From positions 434,001 to 498,000 of the forward strand of contig NZ_JACIJN010000001.1 of assembly GCF_014199415.1 (NCBI RefSeq): DNA of 64,000 bases, in the 5' to 3' direction. A program made the position numbers and the translations under genes. Shown piece after piece: positions 7,771-16,335 of this stretch (the stretch's first letter is position 1; the number at the start of each line of letters is the position of its first letter). The notes below the pieces were generated by a model, which worked only from the letters and a program-made list of their open reading frames with translations, was not told the DNA's origin and searched no databases. Origin of the DNA: Sphingomonas endophytica. GTDB taxonomy: Bacteria; Pseudomonadota; Alphaproteobacteria; Sphingomonadales; Sphingomonadaceae.

Positions 7771-8727
7771 ATGCACATCGACCGGCGCGCCTTGATCGGC
7801 GGAGCGGCGAGCCTCGCCACGCTCGCGATGACGCAGCGAGCGACCGCGCAAGACGCCACCGCCACCACCCAATGGCCGCCACGCGAGCACTTCAAGCTTT
7901 GGCCGGACCGGCCGCCCAACAGTCCGCGCCGCCTCCCCACGCCCAACAACGAGATGAACGGCCAGCCCCCGCGCCGCGAACTCCACCTGCGTGGCGTCGC
8001 CGAGCCGGTCGTCGGCGTCTACCGCCCCGCGCGGCCGGATGGCCGCGCGCTGCTGTCGCTCCCCGGCGGCGGCTACCGCTTCCTCTCGGTCGAGAACGAA
8101 GGCATCAACGTCGCGCGGACCTTCAACCCGCTTGGCGTGACGGTCTTCGTCCTCGCCTATCGCCTGCCCGGCGAAGGCTGGCTCGAGCCGCAGGACGTGC
8201 CGTTGCAGGACGCGCAGCGCGCGATGCGGTTGATCCGCGCCCGCGCCGCCGACTTCGCGATCGACCCCGCAGGGTTGGGCGTGGTGGGATTCTCGGCCGG
8301 GGGGCTGCTCGCCGCCAGCATCGCCACCGCCTATGCCGATCCCGTCTACGATCGTGTCGACGCCGCCGACGACCAACCCGCACGCCCGGCGTTCGCCGGG
8401 CTGGTCTATCCGGTCATCACCGGCGACATGATGCGCGTCGGCGCGCTCGGCGCGGCGCGCTTCGACACCGACCGGCGCGTCAATCGCGGCACCCCGCCGA
8501 TCTTCATCGCCCATGCGCTAGACGATCCGGTCGTCCCCGCCGCGCAGCCAATGGCGATGCTCGCTGCGTGTCAGGCGGCGCGCGTACCGGTCGAGGCGCA
8601 TTTCTTCCAGGAAGGCGGGCATGGCTTCGGCCCCGCCTATCTCGCGCCCGAACTTCCCGGATCGCACTGGCCGCAATTGTTCGACCTGTTCGTCAAGCGG
8701 ACGCTGGCCAGCCGAACAACCGGCTGA
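7771..8727 (+). CDS. Exported alpha/beta hydrolase (esterase), paralogue 1
   Basis: 318 residues. The N-terminus (MHIDRRALIGGAASLATLAMTQ, shown in part) is a twin-arginine-like or Sec signal with a likely cut near ATAQD, so the enzyme is probably periplasmic. The body is an acetyl-esterase / feruloyl-esterase-like alpha/beta hydrolase: oxyanion motif LPGGGYRFLS, nucleophile elbow GFSAGGLLA, acid in HALDDPVVP and histidine in GGHGFGP. It is clearly paralogous to the hydrolase at 11785, sharing YRLPGEGW, LQDAQR-x-x-RLIRA and GLVYPV-type segments. Its 3' end overlaps the convergent asparagine-synthetase-like gene by 35 nt. Ester deacylation of a plant-type glycan or small ester is likely; substrate unknown. 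Confidence 0.85.
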   Translation: MHIDRRALIGGAASLATLAMTQRATAQDATATTQWPPREHFKLWPDRPPNSPRRLPTPNNEMNGQPPRRELHLRGVAEPVVGVYRPARPDGRALLSLPGGGYRFLSVENEGINVARTFNPLGVTVFVLAYRLPGEGWLEPQDVPLQDAQRAMRLIRARAADFAIDPAGLGVVGFSAGGLLAASIATAYADPVYDRVDAADDQPARPAFAGLVYPVITGDMMRVGALGAARFDTDRRVNRGTPPIFIAHALDDPVVPAAQPMAMLAACQAARVPVEAHFFQEGGHGFGPAYLAPELPGSHWPQLFDLFVKRTLASRTTG

Positions 8728-10420
8728 GGCTCCGCTCGAGCACCAGCAACCGCCACAGCAGCGCAGCCTGCGCGTCCTCCCCGCCGCGGTGTCGCTCGAT
8801 GCCCGCGGCGATCCGCGCCGTGTCGAACCAGCCCAGCTCGGCCAGCAACCGGGATCGCTCCAGCCGCGCCACCTCCGCGCGCAGCGGCCCGCGCAACCAT
8901 TGCGACACCGGCAGCGGCGGCGCAGCCACTGGCGTCGCGGGCAGGTACCGCGCCACCGCCCCCACCAGCGGCGACGTCCGCGCCCGTCGCGCGCCACCCG
9001 GCAGCGACAGCACGAACGTCACCAGCCGCGCGTCGGCGAACGGCGTCCGCCACTCCGCCCCCGCCGCCATCCCGGCGCGATCCGCGATCGTCAGCACCTG
9101 CCCCGGCAACCGCGTCGCCAGATCGGTGCGCAGCGCGGCATCGAGCGGATCACCGCCCCGCCACGCCGTCGCGAACCGCTGCATCACCGCCCGCTCGCGT
9201 GCCGCGCTCCATAGCTCGCTCGCTTCCGCCGCGCCGGTCGCCAGCGCATAATCCGCCTCCGCCGCGCCCAGCCCGGGCAGCGTCCACCGCCACCGCCGCC
9301 AGCGCTCGCGCCGCGCGAACCGCCGCCAGCGCCCGCCCTCCAGCAGCAGCGAAGCGCCGGCCCCCGACATCACGACCGGCCCGCTCCCTCGCGCCGCGAC
9401 GATCGCCGCCAGCGCCGCCGGATCGCCGCACGGCTCATCGAACGCCGCCACCAGATCGTTGAGCAACGCCGGCAGGTCGTCGAGCCTCGCGCGACGGTGC
9501 GCCGTCGCGAACCGCGCCGCCACCCCGCCATCATCCCCGACCCCGACCGTCGCGACCGCCTTCGCGCTCGCCTCCGCCGCCAGCGCGACCACCGCCGCAT
9601 CGCCCAGCCCGCCGAGCAGCAACGCCGCCGGCCGCGCCGCGCCCGCGCCCCGCGCCACCGCCGCACGCAGCTCGGGCAGCAACGCATCGGCGGGCGCCTC
9701 ACCCGCGTCAGGCAAGCCCCACCAGCGGCGCGCTCCCCGCAGCGCACGCCCGCGCTCGACGAGCAGGAAATGCCCGGCCGCCAGCTTCTCGACCCCCGCG
9801 ATCATACAGGCATCATCGGGCACGTAGCCGAGCGCCAGATAGTCGGCGACCGCCGCCGCATCGGGCGCGCGCCGCAGCAGCGGATGCGCGAGCAGCCCCT
9901 TCAGCTCGGAGGCGAAGATCAGCGCGCCATCCGGCAGCAGCGTCAGATGCAGCGGCTTGGCGCCCAGCCGGTCGCGCGCCAGGAACAGCGTCTGCGTCGC
10001 CGCATCGTGAACCGCGATCGCGAACGCCCCCTCCAGCCGGTCGAGCAGCGCCGGCCCCCATGCCGCAAAGCCGTGCAGCACCACCTCGGCATCGCCTTCC
10101 CCGACGAACCGATGCCCCAGCCCGCGCAGCTCCGCGCGCAGCGCCGCATGGTTGAGGATCGTGCCGTCGAGCATCGCGGCATAGCGCAGGTCCGCGGTCG
10201 CGACCGGCTGGGTCGCCGCCGCACCGCCGATCACCGCCAGCCGCCGGTGCGCGAAGCCGACCCCCGGCGCGGTCCACTCGCCCGCGCCGTCCGGGCCGCG
10301 ATGCGCCATCGCCGCCGCCATCGCGCGGACGCGCGCCGGATCGACCGGCTTCGGCGTCGAGGGGTGGAACAGCCCGGCGATCGCGCCCATCTCAGCCGCG
10401 CCCCGCTGCCGCGCCGTCAC
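8693..10420 (-). CDS. Asparagine-synthetase-like protein lacking catalytic motifs
   Basis: 575 residues with the two-domain layout of glutamine-dependent asparagine synthetases. The fold signatures persist (MAHRGPDGAGEW, FAHRRLAVIGG, ARDRLGAKPLHL, ASELKGLLAHP), but active sites do not. The start reads MGAIAG instead of MCGIAG (no nucleophilic cysteine), the NGEIYN loop is DGTILN, the ATP-pyrophosphatase SGGxDS is LGGLGDA (residues 269-275), and the SGxGxDExFGGY loop is SGAGASLLLEGG. The frame is intact, so this is a pseudoenzyme or repurposed protein, not a decayed gene. GTG at 10420 has GGAGAAG upstream; ATG at 10390 is the alternative. It follows lacI on the same strand. Confidence 0.8.
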   Translation of the reverse strand: MTARQRGAAEMGAIAGLFHPSTPKPVDPARVRAMAAAMAHRGPDGAGEWTAPGVGFAHRRLAVIGGAAATQPVATADLRYAAMLDGTILNHAALRAELRGLGHRFVGEGDAEVVLHGFAAWGPALLDRLEGAFAIAVHDAATQTLFLARDRLGAKPLHLTLLPDGALIFASELKGLLAHPLLRRAPDAAAVADYLALGYVPDDACMIAGVEKLAAGHFLLVERGRALRGARRWWGLPDAGEAPADALLPELRAAVARGAGAARPAALLLGGLGDAAVVALAAEASAKAVATVGVGDDGGVAARFATAHRRARLDDLPALLNDLVAAFDEPCGDPAALAAIVAARGSGPVVMSGAGASLLLEGGRWRRFARRERWRRWRWTLPGLGAAEADYALATGAAEASELWSAARERAVMQRFATAWRGGDPLDAALRTDLATRLPGQVLTIADRAGMAAGAEWRTPFADARLVTFVLSLPGGARRARTSPLVGAVARYLPATPVAAPPLPVSQWLRGPLRAEVARLERSRLLAELGWFDTARIAAGIERHRGGEDAQAALLWRLLVLERSLSRLFGWPASA

Positions 10421-10491
10421 GCACCGTCACTTCTCCACGCCCCGTCACCGACCGCCTGATCATCGCCGCGCGCTATCACGCGCCGGGCGGT

Positions 10492-11562
10492 TCAGCGACC
10501 CCGTTCGGCGGCAGCCGGACGCGGCGGCGCGTCGGATCCCCGCCGTACCAGCGTGTAATCCAGCGTCACCTGCTTCGCCGCGCCGCGCCCCGTCTCGCGA
10601 CGATCCGTCAGCATCCCCGCGAGCAGCTCGATCGCGGCGCGGCTCATGTCGGCGATCGGCTGGCGGATCGTCGTCAGCTCCGGCCAGATCGTCGTGGCCA
10701 GCGCGCTGTCGTCGAAGCCGCACACCGTCAGGTCGCGCGGCACGTCCAGCCCGCGGCGATGCGCCACCGCCACCGATGCCGCCGCCATATCGTCGTTGCT
10801 CGCGAAGATCGCGGTCGGCGGTGCGGCCATGTCGAGCAGCCGCTCGGCGGCGAGCAGTCCGGAGCGGTAATCGAACAGCCCGTTCGCGACCAGCGCTTCG
10901 TCGGGCTCCAGCCCCGCGACGACCAGCGCGGCGCGATAGCCCGCCAGCCGCTCGGCGCTGGCATGGATATTGTCGTTGCCGGTGATGAAACCGATCCGCC
11001 GATGCCCGAGCCCCAGCAAATGCGCGGTCATCGCCTGCGCCGCGCCGCGATCGTCGATCGCTACCGCTCCCACAAGCGGCGGCGGCGCGCTGGTCGCCAC
11101 CGCGACGGTCGGAATGCCCGCCGCCAGCAACACGTCGAGCACCACCGGCGAGTCGCACAACGGCGGCGGCAGGATGACCCCGTCGATCCCGCCCGCGATC
11201 AGGCGCGCCGCGACGTCCCCCTCGTGATCGTCCAGCTCGCATTTCTGCACGATCAACTGGATGTCGGAGCGCCCCGCCTGATCGAGACTGCCGAGCAGGA
11301 AGGCGCTTAAATACGATTCGCTGGGGTTGCTGAACAACAGCCCGACGCGCAGCTGCGCCGCGCCGGCCAGCCGCCGCGCCGCCGGATTGGGCGAATAATC
11401 GAGCTGCCGGATCGCCGCGTTCACGGTGTCGCGCGTCTCGGCGCGCACATTGCCCTCGGCGTTGATGACGCGCGATACCGTCATCTGCGACACGCCGGCC
11501 AGCTGTGCCACATCGGCGATCGTCGGCACGCCCGACCGTCGCTTGCGTCTCTCCCCCGTCAT
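10492..11562 (-). CDS. LacI family transcriptional regulator
   Basis: 356 residues. N-terminal LacI helix-turn-helix: PTIADVAQLAGVSQMTVSRVINAE, here split by its hinge YSPNPAARRLAG, then a periplasmic-binding-protein-like effector domain (VGLLFSNPSESY, GHRRIGFITGN, AIFASNDDMAAA, VCGFDDSALAT). Such proteins normally sense sugars or sugar derivatives and repress nearby uptake and degradation genes. It is divergent from the esterase/TonB-receptor/monooxygenase genes, which are the likely targets, and lies upstream of the asparagine-synthetase-like gene, which may share its transcript (71-nt gap). Confidence 0.93.
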   Translation of the reverse strand: MTGERRKRRSGVPTIADVAQLAGVSQMTVSRVINAEGNVRAETRDTVNAAIRQLDYSPNPAARRLAGAAQLRVGLLFSNPSESYLSAFLLGSLDQAGRSDIQLIVQKCELDDHEGDVAARLIAGGIDGVILPPPLCDSPVVLDVLLAAGIPTVAVATSAPPPLVGAVAIDDRGAAQAMTAHLLGLGHRRIGFITGNDNIHASAERLAGYRAALVVAGLEPDEALVANGLFDYRSGLLAAERLLDMAAPPTAIFASNDDMAAASVAVAHRRGLDVPRDLTVCGFDDSALATTIWPELTTIRQPIADMSRAAIELLAGMLTDRRETGRGAAKQVTLDYTLVRRGSDAPPRPAAAERGR

Positions 11563-11616
11563 TCGCCCTGCTTAGCATCAACCTTGCCGCAGGTAAGTCA
11601 TTCCCGCGAATTTTGA

Positions 11617-11630
11617 TGATAGCGTTCACG
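11617..11630. promoter_or_regulatory. Candidate LacI-type operator in the divergent region
   Basis: TGATAGCGTTCACG has the left half (TGATAGC) and central CG of a classical LacI-family operator, with a poor right half. It lies 55 nt upstream of lacI and about 155 nt upstream of the esterase start. The rest of the 222-nt divergent region shows no better palindrome. Confidence 0.3.
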
Positions 11631-11784
11631 GATGGCGCGTCATGCTCGTTTCCGATCCCCACATCCCTTCGTCGCCAGGATGACGAATGAGGCGGCGTAG
11701 CTCGCTGAAGTCCCCTCCGTCACGACCTTGTTGGGACCGCGCACAAACCCTAAGCCCTGCGCGATAATCCACTGGAGAGACTGC

Positions 11785-12771
11785 ATGGCCGCGACGTTCG
11801 ACGCTCCCACCCGCCGCGCGCTGCTCGCCGCGCTCGCCGCCGCGCCGCTCGTCCCGGACGTCGCCGCCGCACAGGCCGGAGACGAGACGCTGCCGCTCTG
11901 GCCGAAGGCGCCGCCGGGCGCGCCCGCGACGCTGCCGGTGCGCAAGGTCGAGCAACGCTCGAAGACCGCCGGCTTCAACGATCGCTGGCTGACCGGGATC
12001 GCGATGCCGACGCTCACCGTCCGCCGCCCGGCACAGCCGAACGGCGCGGCGGTGATGCTGATCCCGGGCGGCGGCTATGGCTTTCTCGCCTTCGACAATG
12101 AGGGCGAGGAGCAGGCGCGCTGGCTCACCGCGCGCGGCGTCACCTGCTTCATCCTCACCTATCGCCTGCCCGGCGAGGGCTGGCGCGACCGTGCGCTGGT
12201 GCCGCTGCAGGACGCGCAGCGCGGGCTGCGGCTGATCCGCGCCCATGCCGCGCGCTACGGCGTCGATGCGAAGCGCGTCGCGGTCATCGGCTTTTCGGCG
12301 GGCGGGCATCTCGCCGGCAGCCTCGCCACCCGCCACGCCGAGCGCACCTATGCCCCGGTCGACGCCAGCGACCGGCTGTCGGCACGCCCCGATCTCGCCG
12401 GGCTGATCTACCCGGTCGTCTCGCTGTCGGAGCCGTTCACGCACACCGGCTCGCGCGACAATCTGCTCGGCACCCCCTCCGGCGAATCCGCGCGCCGCGC
12501 CGCCTCGGTCGAGCGCCATGTCGATGCGCAGACCGCGCCGGTGTTCCTCGTCCATGCCAGCGACGACGGCACCGTGCCGATCGCCAACAGCCTTGCCATG
12601 TATCAGGCGCTCCTCGCCGCGCAGCGCCCGGCCGAGCTGCACGCTTTCGACAAGGGCGGGCATGGCTTCGGCGTGCGCCTGCCCGCCGGCACGCCCGCCG
12701 CGGCCTGGCCGACGCTCTTCGCCGCCTTCGCCGCGCAACTCGGGCTCCTGCCCGCCGCCGCGACCCCCTGA
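11785..12771 (+). CDS. Exported alpha/beta hydrolase (esterase), paralogue 2
   Basis: 328 residues with a signal-like N-terminus (TRRALLAALAAAPLVPDVAAA) and a probable cut near AAAQA, so periplasmic. It has the oxyanion motif IPGGGYGFLA, nucleophile elbow GFSAGGHLAG, acid in HASDDGTVP and histidine in GGHGFGV, the acetyl-xylan-esterase-like type. It is paralogous to the hydrolase at 7771. GGAGAG precedes the ATG by 6 nt. It is followed after 29 nt by a TonB-dependent receptor, so receptor and periplasmic esterase are probably co-expressed under LacI control: an ester is taken up and deacylated in the periplasm (inference). Confidence 0.87.
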   Translation: MAATFDAPTRRALLAALAAAPLVPDVAAAQAGDETLPLWPKAPPGAPATLPVRKVEQRSKTAGFNDRWLTGIAMPTLTVRRPAQPNGAAVMLIPGGGYGFLAFDNEGEEQARWLTARGVTCFILTYRLPGEGWRDRALVPLQDAQRGLRLIRAHAARYGVDAKRVAVIGFSAGGHLAGSLATRHAERTYAPVDASDRLSARPDLAGLIYPVVSLSEPFTHTGSRDNLLGTPSGESARRAASVERHVDAQTAPVFLVHASDDGTVPIANSLAMYQALLAAQRPAELHAFDKGGHGFGVRLPAGTPAAAWPTLFAAFAAQLGLLPAAATP

Positions 12772-12800
12772 CCGGCGGCCTCGCCGCCCGGAGACCATCG

Positions 12801-14855
12801 ATGAAACACCTGACCACCGCCTTGCTGCTCGCCGGCACGCTCACCACCCCGGCCGCCGCGCAGGACGGCGAGGAGGTCGTCGTGCGTGGCCGCGGGCTCG
12901 CGCCGCGTCCGGGCGACAAGGCCGCGTCCGTCGTCACGCTCGACGCCGCGCGCGTTCGCGAAAACGCCAGCAACCGGCTCGAAAGCATGCTCGCCGATGT
13001 CGCCGGGCTGCAGCAATTCCGCCGCGCCGATTCACGCTCGGCCAACCCCACCAGTCAGGGGATTTCCTTGCGCGGGATCGGCGGCAACGCATCGAGCCGC
13101 GCGTTGCTGATCCTCGACGGCGTGCCGCAGACCGATCCGTTCGGCGGCTGGGTACCGTTTCCCGCCTATGCCACCGACCGGATCGGCGCGATCCGCGTCA
13201 CGCGCGGCGGCGGCAGCGGCTATTTCGGCCCCGGCGCGCTGGCCGGCACGGTCGAGATCGACAGCAGCGGCCCGCGCGACCAGCCCGCGCTCGCCGCCGA
13301 TCTCGCCTATGGCAGCCGCCATTCGGTCGACGCGACCGCCTCGGCATTGCTCGAACGCGGCGCGGGTTTCGCGACGCTCTCCGGCGCCTATACGCGCGGC
13401 GACGGCTTCATTCCCACCGTCGCCGGGCAGCGCGGCCCCGCCGACCGTCCCGCGCCCTATGAGCAATTCTCCGCCGCCGCGCGCACCGTCGTCACCATCG
13501 CGCCGTCGACCGAGTTGCAGGCGAACGTCTCCCGCTTCACCGACACGCGCGAACGCGGCACCGCCTTCACCGCCAACCGCAGCGAGGGTGCGGACGCCAG
13601 CGTGCGGCTCGTCGGGCGCGGCAAGCTCGGCTGGTCGGCGCTCGCCTATCTCCAGACCCGCGCCTTCGCCTCGCAATTCGCCAGCGTCGATGCCGCGCGC
13701 CGGACCGCCACCCAGACGCTCGACCAGTATAACACCCCCGCCACCGGCATGGGCGGGCGGATCGAGCTGGCACCGCGTATCGGCGAAGGCCGCGACCTGC
13801 GCTTCGGTGCCGACATCCGCCGCGTCGAGGGGCGGACGCAGGAACTCTACACCTATGTCGCCGGCCTCCCGACCCGCCGCCGCGTCGCGGGCGGCGCGGC
13901 GCTCAACTGGGGCGTGTTCGGCGACGGCACGCTGACCGCGGGCGCGCTGACGCTGACGCTCGGCGGGCGGGTCGATCGCTGGCAGCTCACCGACGGCCGC
14001 CTGCGCGAGGTCGCGCTCACCAACGGTTCGGCGCTGACCACCAGCGACTTCGCCGACCGCAGCGGCACCGAATGGACCGGCCGCGCCGGCGCGGCGTGGA
14101 CGATCGCGCCGCCGCTGACGCTGCGCACCTCGGCCTATCGCGGCTGGCGGTTGCCGACGCTCAACGAACTTTACCGCCCGTTCCGCGTCGGCACCGATGC
14201 GGTCGCCGCCAATGCGCTGCTGTCGCCCGAGCGACTGACCGGGGTCGACGGCGGGGTGACCCTGGTGCCGGTCGGCGGGGTCAGCCTGACGGGTACGTTG
14301 TTCTGGAACCGGCTGACCGACGCGATCAGCAACGTCACCGCCGGGCGTGGCCCCGGCACCTTCCCCGGCGTCGGCTTCGTCGCGGCCGGCGGCACCTATC
14401 GCGTGCGCCAGAATCTCGACGCGATCGAGTCGACCGGCGTCGAGCTGGACGCGCGCTGGGATCACGGCCCATGGTTCGCCAGCGCCTCGTGGAGCCATGT
14501 GAACCCGCACGTCCGCGCGACAGGCAGCGCCGCCGCGCTCGACGACCTCCGCCCGGCGCAGACCCCGCGCGACCTCGTCTCGACCGCGCTCGGCTGGCGA
14601 CAACAGGATGCCGCGCTCTCCGCGACACTCCGCCACAGCGCCGCGCAGTTCGAGGACGATCAGAACAGCCGCACCCTCGCCGCCGCGACGACGCTCGACG
14701 GCTATGCCGCGCTCCCGCTCACCCGCCGGATCGCGATCGAGGCGCGCGCCGAGAACGTCTTCGACGCGCGCGTCGAGGCCGGGATCAGCGGCACCGGCGT
14801 GGTCGAGCGCGCCACCCCGCGCACCTTGTGGATCGGCGTCCGCCTCCGCTCGTGA
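12801..14855 (+). CDS. TonB-dependent outer-membrane receptor
   Basis: 684 residues, short for a TonB receptor. Signal peptide (about 20 residues, cut after AAA-Q), plug domain (residues about 30-145, with ISLRGIGGN, LLILDGVPQTDPFGGW and YGPGA-like YFGPGALAG), then a 22-strand barrel rich in alternating aromatic residues and ending in an aromatic-poor LWIGVRLRS. No N-terminal FecR-type signalling domain. It resembles BtuB/CirA-sized receptors rather than the 900-residue glycan receptors common in sphingomonads. CGGAGA precedes the ATG. It lies in a likely operon with the upstream esterase and downstream monooxygenase. Ligand unknown. Confidence 0.9.
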   Translation: MKHLTTALLLAGTLTTPAAAQDGEEVVVRGRGLAPRPGDKAASVVTLDAARVRENASNRLESMLADVAGLQQFRRADSRSANPTSQGISLRGIGGNASSRALLILDGVPQTDPFGGWVPFPAYATDRIGAIRVTRGGGSGYFGPGALAGTVEIDSSGPRDQPALAADLAYGSRHSVDATASALLERGAGFATLSGAYTRGDGFIPTVAGQRGPADRPAPYEQFSAAARTVVTIAPSTELQANVSRFTDTRERGTAFTANRSEGADASVRLVGRGKLGWSALAYLQTRAFASQFASVDAARRTATQTLDQYNTPATGMGGRIELAPRIGEGRDLRFGADIRRVEGRTQELYTYVAGLPTRRRVAGGAALNWGVFGDGTLTAGALTLTLGGRVDRWQLTDGRLREVALTNGSALTTSDFADRSGTEWTGRAGAAWTIAPPLTLRTSAYRGWRLPTLNELYRPFRVGTDAVAANALLSPERLTGVDGGVTLVPVGGVSLTGTLFWNRLTDAISNVTAGRGPGTFPGVGFVAAGGTYRVRQNLDAIESTGVELDARWDHGPWFASASWSHVNPHVRATGSAAALDDLRPAQTPRDLVSTALGWRQQDAALSATLRHSAAQFEDDQNSRTLAAATTLDGYAALPLTRRIAIEARAENVFDARVEAGISGTGVVERATPRTLWIGVRLRS

Positions 14856-14890
14856 TGACAAGCCCCGGTCCGCGCCCGTAAGGGGGCGGC

Positions 14891-16333
14891 ATGAACGAGC
14901 ATCTCGACGTGCTGATCGTCGGCGCCGGCCTGTCGGGGATCGGCGCCGCCTACCGGATCGGCCAAAACCGCCCCGACCGGCGCTGGGCGATCTTCGAGGC
15001 GCGCGACGCGATCGGCGGGACGTGGGATCTGTTCCGCTATCCCGGCATCCGCTCGGACTCGGACATGACGACGCTCGGCTTCCCGTTCCATCCGTACCGC
15101 GGCGAGAAGACGATCGCGGACGGTGCCGACATCCTCGCCTATCTCCGCGACACCGCGCGCACCTTCGGCATCGACCGCCACATCCGTTTCCGCCACCGCG
15201 TCACGGCCGCCGAATGGTCGAGCGAGGCGGCGCGCTGGACCGTTCATTACGAGGTCGACGGCGATTCCGCGCAACTGACGTGCCGTTTCCTGTTTTTCTG
15301 CTCCGGCTATTACGATTATGCGTGCGGCCATGCCCCCGAATGGCCCGCCCTGGGGGTATTTTCCGGCCGCATCGTGCACCCGCAGGCGTGGCCTGCGAAC
15401 CTGTCGGTCACTGGGCGGCGCGTGGTGGTGATCGGCTCGGGCGCCACCGCGGTCACGCTCGTCCCCGCGCTGGTCGCACGAGGTGCCGCACACGTCACCA
15501 TGCTGCAACGCTCGCCCACCTATATCGTCGCGATGCCGGCCCGCGACCGCCTCGGAGCCGCCCTGCACCGCATCCTCCCCACCCGGCTGGCCGATAGGCT
15601 AACCCGCTGGAAGAGCATCGCTTACGGGATCGGCAGCTACACGCTCGCCCGCCGCCGCCCCGCTCTGGTGAAGCGCCAGATCGCCAAGCAACAGCGCGCC
15701 GCACTCGGCGACGGCTATGACGTCGCCAAACATCTGACCCCAAACTACAATCCGTGGGATCAACGGCTATGCCTCGTCCCCGACAGCGACCTGTTCACCG
15801 TCCTGCGCGACGGCCGCGCCACGATCGTCACCGACACGATCGATCACTTCACTCCCGACGGTATCGCCCTGATGTCGGGCGACATTCTCCCCGCCGACGT
15901 GGTTGTCACCGCCACCGGCCTGCGCCTGAAGATCATGGGCGGCGCCGCCCTCTCGGTCGGCGGCCGCGCAGTCGAGCCGCACCGCCACCTCGTCTACAAG
16001 GGCGTCATGTTCAGCGACGTACCGAACATGGCCTTCTCAACGGGTTACACCAACGCCTCCTGGACGCTGCGGAGCGATCTCAGCGCCCGTTTCGTCGCCC
16101 GCCTGCTCGACCACATGGACGCCACCGGCACCACGATCGCGACCCCGATCCCGCAGGCGGCGGAGGAAGCCACCACCCCGCTCCTCGACCTCAATTCCGG
16201 CTACATTCAACGCGTTGCCGAGTGGCTGCCCCGCCAGGGCAAGCGCATACCGTGGCGGGTGCAGCAGAACTACGTCCGCGACAGACTGACGATGCGCCGC
16301 CGCCTCGACGACGGCGTGTTACGCTTTCGCTAG
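14891..16333 (+). CDS. Flavin monooxygenase with Baeyer-Villiger fingerprint
   Basis: 480 residues. FAD-binding GAGLSGIG (residues 11-18) and GGTWDLFRYPG; NADP-binding GSGATAV (about 182-188); between them FSGRIVHPQAW (157-167) fits the type I Baeyer-Villiger pattern FxGxxxHxxxW exactly. It inserts oxygen next to a ketone, or oxidises N/S substrates as class B monooxygenases do. AAGGGGG precedes the ATG, 35 nt after the TonB receptor, suggesting one transcript. A ketone-to-ester enzyme beside esterases would make a logical degradative pair, but both esterases look exported while this enzyme is cytosolic. It converges on glmS with a 2-nt gap. Confidence 0.88.
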   Translation: MNEHLDVLIVGAGLSGIGAAYRIGQNRPDRRWAIFEARDAIGGTWDLFRYPGIRSDSDMTTLGFPFHPYRGEKTIADGADILAYLRDTARTFGIDRHIRFRHRVTAAEWSSEAARWTVHYEVDGDSAQLTCRFLFFCSGYYDYACGHAPEWPALGVFSGRIVHPQAWPANLSVTGRRVVVIGSGATAVTLVPALVARGAAHVTMLQRSPTYIVAMPARDRLGAALHRILPTRLADRLTRWKSIAYGIGSYTLARRRPALVKRQIAKQQRAALGDGYDVAKHLTPNYNPWDQRLCLVPDSDLFTVLRDGRATIVTDTIDHFTPDGIALMSGDILPADVVVTATGLRLKIMGGAALSVGGRAVEPHRHLVYKGVMFSDVPNMAFSTGYTNASWTLRSDLSARFVARLLDHMDATGTTIATPIPQAAEEATTPLLDLNSGYIQRVAEWLPRQGKRIPWRVQQNYVRDRLTMRRRLDDGVLRFR

Positions 16334-16335
16334 GA

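Noticed and set aside
8693..10420. Lasso-peptide cyclase (McjC-like) reading of the asparagine-synthetase-like gene
   Set aside because: No precursor, leader peptidase or RRE gene nearby, and the ATP-binding SGGxDS motif needed for cyclisation is lost.
13032..14861. 609-codon open frame on the minus strand opposite the TonB receptor
   Set aside because: GC-rich third positions keep the antisense frame open; its composition (Arg, Gly, Ala, Glu runs) is that of a shadow, and the plus-strand receptor is unmistakable.
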